Assembly: GCA_964439135.1 (NCBI GenBank)
Contig: CAYTNN010000215.1
Coordinates: 1 to 7,883, forward strand
Reading direction: 5' to 3'
DNA length: 7,883 bases
Source: JAFGPJ01 sp964439135
GTDB lineage: Bacteria; Planctomycetota; Phycisphaerae; Sedimentisphaerales; Anaerobacaceae
The notes under the pieces are model-generated. The model saw only the letters and a program-made list of their open reading frames with translations, searched no databases and was not told where the DNA came from. Of this stretch, positions 5,714 through 7,883 are shown piece after piece; positions within the stretch are counted from its first letter, which is position 1, and each line of letters begins with the position of its first letter. The translations under genes and the position numbers were made by a program.

Positions 5714-6358
5714 TCAATTCGATATGACAGTGAAGTTATCGAATGAGGTTGCTGCGTCAGCTTTTGTCCATAAACCCACCCCGCCGTGTTGGGTTATATG
5801 TCCACCCGAATTAACCATCAGTTTCATTTCGCCGTCGAGAAATGCTTTGATCCTGTTGCCCTTGTGGCTTATCTTAAGTATGTGCCAGGTATCTTTGAGT
5901 TCTATTTTACCTGTGTAGCCAAGCATGACGCGTTTTCCGTCCTTGACGTAATAGATACTGACGTTTTCCTCGAGTGGATTGTAGCGGGCAATATAGTAGT
6001 TATTACGGTCCTGGACTCGCCAGATAGGCCCCCCTCCCCGATCGATATTGCCGGAATTTGCTTTGAGAAATACAGCGATTTCACCCTCAAAGAAAGAAAC
6101 TTCGTTGGTCCAGCAGATATTGAACACACCGCGTTGTGTATGGTTTGTTTCGGTCAGGCTTAGGACGCCGGGGCCTAACGGGGCATGTGTGTCCCTGATG
6201 ACTTGCCACTTAGCCGTTGCTTTGTCCTGGCCGGTCGCTTCAACTTTCCAACCAGCGGCAAGTGTGCCCTCGGGAACATTGTCAAAATTCCAGCTTTTTG
6301 TTACGTTACTAACACTACATAATGCTAATATACTCATAATTGCTATGCTGTATTTCAT
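5714..6358 (-). CDS. Secreted DUF1080-like (LamG/concanavalin-type) protein
   Basis: 214 residues. The first 22, MKYSIAIMSILALCSVSNVTKS, form a signal peptide; Cys14 is preceded by Leu, which makes a lipobox unlikely. The rest is a single beta-sandwich-like domain: WNFDNVPEGTLAAGWKVEATG (23-43), GGGPIWRVQDRNNYYIARYNP (108-128), a DTWHILKISHKGNRIKAFLDG strand pair (156-176), and GGVGLWTKADAATSFDNF (192-209). This pattern is typical of DUF1080 (3-keto-disaccharide hydrolase/GH16-like) domains, which are abundant in planctomycetes. I could not identify catalytic residues, so carbohydrate binding or hydrolysis is only inferred. GGGAG 7 nt upstream supports the ATG at 6358. The gene is convergent with DUF1330 and bracketed by direct repeats A and B. 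Confidence 0.78.
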   Translation of the reverse strand: MKYSIAIMSILALCSVSNVTKSWNFDNVPEGTLAAGWKVEATGQDKATAKWQVIRDTHAPLGPGVLSLTETNHTQRGVFNICWTNEVSFFEGEIAVFLKANSGNIDRGGGPIWRVQDRNNYYIARYNPLEENVSIYYVKDGKRVMLGYTGKIELKDTWHILKISHKGNRIKAFLDGEMKLMVNSGGHITQHGGVGLWTKADAATSFDNFTVISN

Positions 6359-6431
6359 TTGAAAACTCCCGTTCTCGCTGCTGATAAGTGCAGCGCACTA
6401 AACTTACCCGGCTTTCTCGAACATTTCGAAT

Positions 6432-6460
6432 AAAATATCAAACCTGTTTATAGAATTCAA
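6432..6460 (-). promoter_or_regulatory. Candidate promoter for the DUF1080-like gene
   Basis: On the minus strand, TTGAAT (6460-6455) and TATTTT (6437-6432) are separated by 17 nt, each matching four of six consensus bases. It lies about 75 nt upstream of the ATG in an AT-rich stretch. Confidence 0.4.
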
Positions 6461-6519
6461 GCTTTTTGTCGACTCTTGGGAGGTTTATCGGAAAACATCG
6501 AGTAGTGCTCACCCCACTA

Positions 6520-6580
6520 TGATTGATCGGTGGGCCAATACCGCAAGGTATCCCCAAGGGAGGCCCACGCTACAAAAACT
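6520..6580 (-). repeat. REP-like repeat copy B with an intact three-way-junction fold
   Basis: Outer arms GTGGGCC (6530-6536) and GGCCCAC (6562-6568) pair over 7 bp. Inside are two perfect hairpins: ATACC-GCAA-GGTAT (6538-6551) and CCC-CAA-GGG (6552-6560). On the minus strand the element starts GTAG (6573-6570), C, GTGGGCC, the GTAG-N-GTG head shared with the other hairpins in the window. It aligns with copy A at a constant offset of 871 bp. A further small inverted repeat, GTAGTG (6502-6507) and CACTAT (6515-6520), adjoins it in the opposite orientation and may be a decayed partner. Confidence 0.7.
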
Positions 6581-6802
6581 TTCCATTTCCCCTGGCAATG
6601 TGTTACAAATAGACTAACGTGTGTTATTCTAAAGCATACGGATGTCGAACGAATCAGTTTAATGCTTCTGTTGGGAGAGCCCGATGCGAGATACATAAGA
6701 ACCTCAATGAAAGAGAAAGATAAATAAAGCGTCTCCAGATTTACGTGTCTACCGAGTGCATTGAGGACGTTTTGAAACAGCATGTATCGAGGTATTGTAA
6801 TT
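6581..6802. other. Intergenic stretch with no recognised gene
   Basis: This AT-rich spacer lies between repeat copy B and the membrane-protein gene. Short frames exist on both strands, but none has a convincing start with a ribosome site or a recognisable peptide. A weak promoter-like pair, TTACAA then TATTCT with 16 nt between them (beginning near 6604), could serve the downstream gene. I see no RNA gene. Confidence 0.4.
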
Positions 6803-7552
6803 ATGAATGACATTTTTCTCTTTTTAATATGGCCGATAATACTATTAATGGTGTTTCTCACTCACCGCGTGAAGCGTCGATCTGTTCTGTGGATGTTTAT
6901 CCTTACTCCGCCCTTGTCTTTGCTGAGTCTTTGGTGGATCCCACTGGCAAGGAATACAATGCATTTCATTTGGGGTCCAGCTTACATAGCCATGTGGATT
7001 TCGGTGCTTAGTTCGCTCGTTAGGATATGTATAATTGCTCTGAACTGGAACAAAAGAGCAAGTGAGATAGGACGACTTCGCTTGGTTAAGCTTATGCGCC
7101 CAATCATGGTGGTTATAATAATGGGTGGAATGATTGCCAGGGAAAAGCTTGCTATTAAGTTGTTTAGCACATATTCGACAGAGTTCGGACAGCGCATTCA
7201 AGAGATATGTGATCTTGAAGGCAAATGTCCAAAAAGAATAGAAGGGTGGGATGTCATTCAGGAAAACCCAACCTTATGCGTAAGTGGAAGTTTTGTTAAT
7301 AAGATAGGGCGTAAAGCATCTGTACGATATAAGAATATAATTCGGGCCAATGAGTTTGAGATTATAGTAAATTATGGAAATTTGTCATATTATTATTTTC
7401 GAGGTGGAGTAGAAAGAAACCTGAAAGCTAAGGGGAATGGACAGAGCATTGATATCGGATCAGAAGAAGAATTTGATGAAGAAGAACAGAAATTGAAGAA
7501 GGAAGTACTGGATAAAATAAAAGAATATCAGGAGAGAAAAAATAAGCATTAG
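6803..7552 (+). CDS. Unrecognised membrane protein, four helices plus soluble C-terminal domain
   Basis: 249 residues from ATG 6803 (GAGG 10 nt upstream); an in-frame ATG at 6782 would add seven residues, MYRGIVI. Predicted helices lie at about 3-20, 28-48, 56-80 and 98-113. Positively charged loops (HRVKRRS at 21-27, NWNKR at 81-85) point to the cytoplasm by the positive-inside rule, but they follow helices 1 and 3, so the orientation is plain only for those. The remaining 130 residues are soluble, with a two-cysteine loop CDLEGKC (136-142), strand-rich stretches (FEIIVNYGNLSYYYF, 185-199), and a charged, coiled-coil-like end rich in Glu and Lys. I recognise no family. The gene is visibly more AT-rich than those to the left, with many ATA, AAA and GAA codons, which suggests recent acquisition. 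Its TAG stop runs directly into a REP-like hairpin. Confidence 0.75.
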   Translation: MNDIFLFLIWPIILLMVFLTHRVKRRSVLWMFILTPPLSLLSLWWIPLARNTMHFIWGPAYIAMWISVLSSLVRICIIALNWNKRASEIGRLRLVKLMRPIMVVIIMGGMIAREKLAIKLFSTYSTEFGQRIQEICDLEGKCPKRIEGWDVIQENPTLCVSGSFVNKIGRKASVRYKNIIRANEFEIIVNYGNLSYYYFRGGVERNLKAKGNGQSIDIGSEEEFDEEEQKLKKEVLDKIKEYQERKNKH

Positions 7553-7574
7553 TTAGGGTGCGATGAATCGCACC
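7553..7574 (+). repeat. REP-like hairpin flanking the RAYT remnant (left)
   Basis: TTAG (7553-7556) is followed by GGTGCGAT (7557-7564), GA, ATCGCACC (7567-7574), an 8-bp perfect stem. The foot is one base from the canonical GTAG; read with the base before, it is GTTAG. It abuts the TAG stop of the membrane-protein gene. Confidence 0.7.
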
Positions 7575-7596
7575 AATAATGATATAGAATAGAATC

Positions 7597-7680
7597 ATGC
7601 CTGACTATAGGCGATGGTTTCGTGCGGGCGGGACGTATTTCTTTACCATCGTGACATTTAACCGCCGGAAGATATTTTGA
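7597..7680 (+). pseudogene. N-terminal remnant of a REP-associated tyrosine transposase (RAYT, Y1_Tnp/IS200-like)
   Basis: ATG 7597 opens a 27-codon frame that begins MPDYRRWFRAGGTYFFTIVT and ends FNRRKIF, stopped by TGA at 7678-7680. This is the conserved N-terminus of RAYT proteins (YRR, then GGTYFFT, then VT and an NRR-like turn). Full-length members are roughly 150-250 residues and need an HxH motif plus a catalytic tyrosine. Neither is present, and only 45 nt remain before the right-hand REP, so the body of the gene has been deleted. No transposase activity is possible from this copy. The peptide itself is unlikely to be functional. Confidence 0.8.
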
Positions 7681-7725
7681 GGTTATTTCTCATGCGGCAG
7701 GAGAATGAATAGGAATAATTAAAGT

Positions 7726-7747
7726 GGTGCGATTCATCACACCCTAC
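7726..7747 (-). repeat. REP-like hairpin flanking the RAYT remnant (right)
   Basis: On the minus strand: GTAG (7747-7744), then GGTGTGAT, GA, ATCGCACC. It is the inverted counterpart of 7553-7574, with one stem mismatch (C7730 against A7739), and it carries the intact GTAG foot. Confidence 0.7.
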
Positions 7748-7762
7748 ATTTTTCAATGTATA

Positions 7763-7800
7763 GCTCGTAGTCCTTTTGATTAATCAAAAGGACTACGAGC
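7763..7800. repeat. Perfect 38-bp palindrome
   Basis: The left half, GCTCGTAGTCCTTTTGATT (7763-7781), is exactly complementary to the right half, AATCAAAAGGACTACGAGC (7782-7800), with no mismatch and no spacer. Both strands carry GTAG near the outer edge. A six-base hairpin (TACATT, TTTC, AATGTA; 7745-7760) lies immediately left. Candidate roles are a REP-family element, a site for a dimeric protein, or a bidirectional transcription stop. No uridine run follows the stem on either side. Confidence 0.75.
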
Positions 7801-7883
7801 CTTGAGAAGACAGAATCTTATTAATCGCATCCGACTATGCATATCTGCTTTATGCTCTATACAATACGAACAACGAACGCCGT
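7801..7883. other. Window end, no feature recognised
   Basis: AT-rich sequence to the window edge. No open frame on either strand with a convincing start or peptide, and no repeat of note. Confidence 0.4.

Larger units (their letters stand above)
7552..7747. mobile_element. Decayed REP-RAYT-REP unit (REPtron remnant)
   Basis: Two hairpins with nearly the same sequence (20 of 22 bases shared) lie in inverted orientation at 7553-7574 and 7726-7747. They flank the first 27 codons of a REP-associated tyrosine transposase. This is the arrangement expected of a transposase gene with its own REP substrates, after deletion of most of the gene. The unit begins at the stop codon of the preceding gene. 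Confidence 0.72.

Noticed and set aside
6453..6473. EcoRI, HindIII and SalI recognition sites within 21 bp, suggesting a cloning-vector remnant
   Set aside because: The flanking sequence does not look like a vector polylinker, and the stretch lies upstream of a coherent promoter and gene. Chance is more likely, though contamination was not excluded by search.
5649..6580. Direct repeats around one gene as integron attC sites or a gene cassette
   Set aside because: I found no R'' (RYYYAAC) and R' (GTTRRRY) pair at the ends of either repeat, and no integrase is present. The GTAG-type foot fits REP elements better.
6530..6727. Short plus-strand frame beginning with GTG inside repeat B
   Set aside because: There is no ribosome site, it starts inside the hairpin, and it has no recognisable peptide family.
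5649..7800. CRISPR array
   Set aside because: The repeats are few, differ in sequence, and are spaced by whole genes. There are no regular short spacers and no cas genes.
7823..7834. 12-bp match (AATCGCATCCGA) to the complement of 3853-3864
   Set aside because: A match of this length between two places in an 8-kb window is expected by chance, and the flanks do not extend it.

Overview
The window looks like a chromosomal piece from a metagenome-derived or draft bacterial genome, most likely a planctomycete-type organism (Phycisphaerae-like). This is inferred from the gene mix: a secreted DUF1080-type protein, an AraM/EgsA-type glycerol-1-phosphate dehydrogenase, a sodium/solute symporter with an extra C-terminal domain, and many REP-like hairpins with a transposase remnant. 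No marker in the window fixes the phylum. A run of exactly 100 Ns (2222-2321) marks a scaffold join.

Layout. The 3' tail of a plus-strand gene (3-86) ends just before two inverted GTAG-footed hairpins (89-165). They separate it from a four-gene minus-strand operon read right to left: lipoprotein glycerophosphodiester phosphodiesterase (3681-2848), a 74-residue two-helix membrane protein (2814-2590), a sodium/solute symporter cut by the gap (2593-1491), and glycerol-1-phosphate dehydrogenase (1481-162). The gene spacings are 33 nt, a 4-nt ATGA overlap, and 9 nt. The likely theme is breakdown, uptake and oxidation of glycerophosphate-type compounds. The substrate of the transporter is unknown.

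Next comes a D-alanine-transaminase-like class IV aminotransferase (4778-3945, minus). It is divergent from rplU (bL21, 4941-5270, plus), which has a readable promoter. rplU is followed by a DUF1330 gene (5352-5651) and not by rpmA. A secreted DUF1080-like gene (6358-5714, minus) is bracketed by two 61-bp imperfect direct repeats (5649-5709 and 6520-6580).

The right end is visibly more AT-rich. It holds an unrecognised four-helix membrane protein (6803-7552), then a decayed REP-RAYT-REP unit (7552-7747): two inverted hairpins around the first 27 codons of a REP-associated tyrosine transposase. A perfect 38-bp palindrome (7763-7800) follows.

The most unusual signal is that six hairpins of different sequence share one head, GTAG-N-GTG or a one-base variant. 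Five lie at or within a few bases of a stop codon or beside the transposase remnant. This fits a REP/RAYT system that has seeded gene 3' ends in this genome. Nothing in the window looks like a defence system or CRISPR array.
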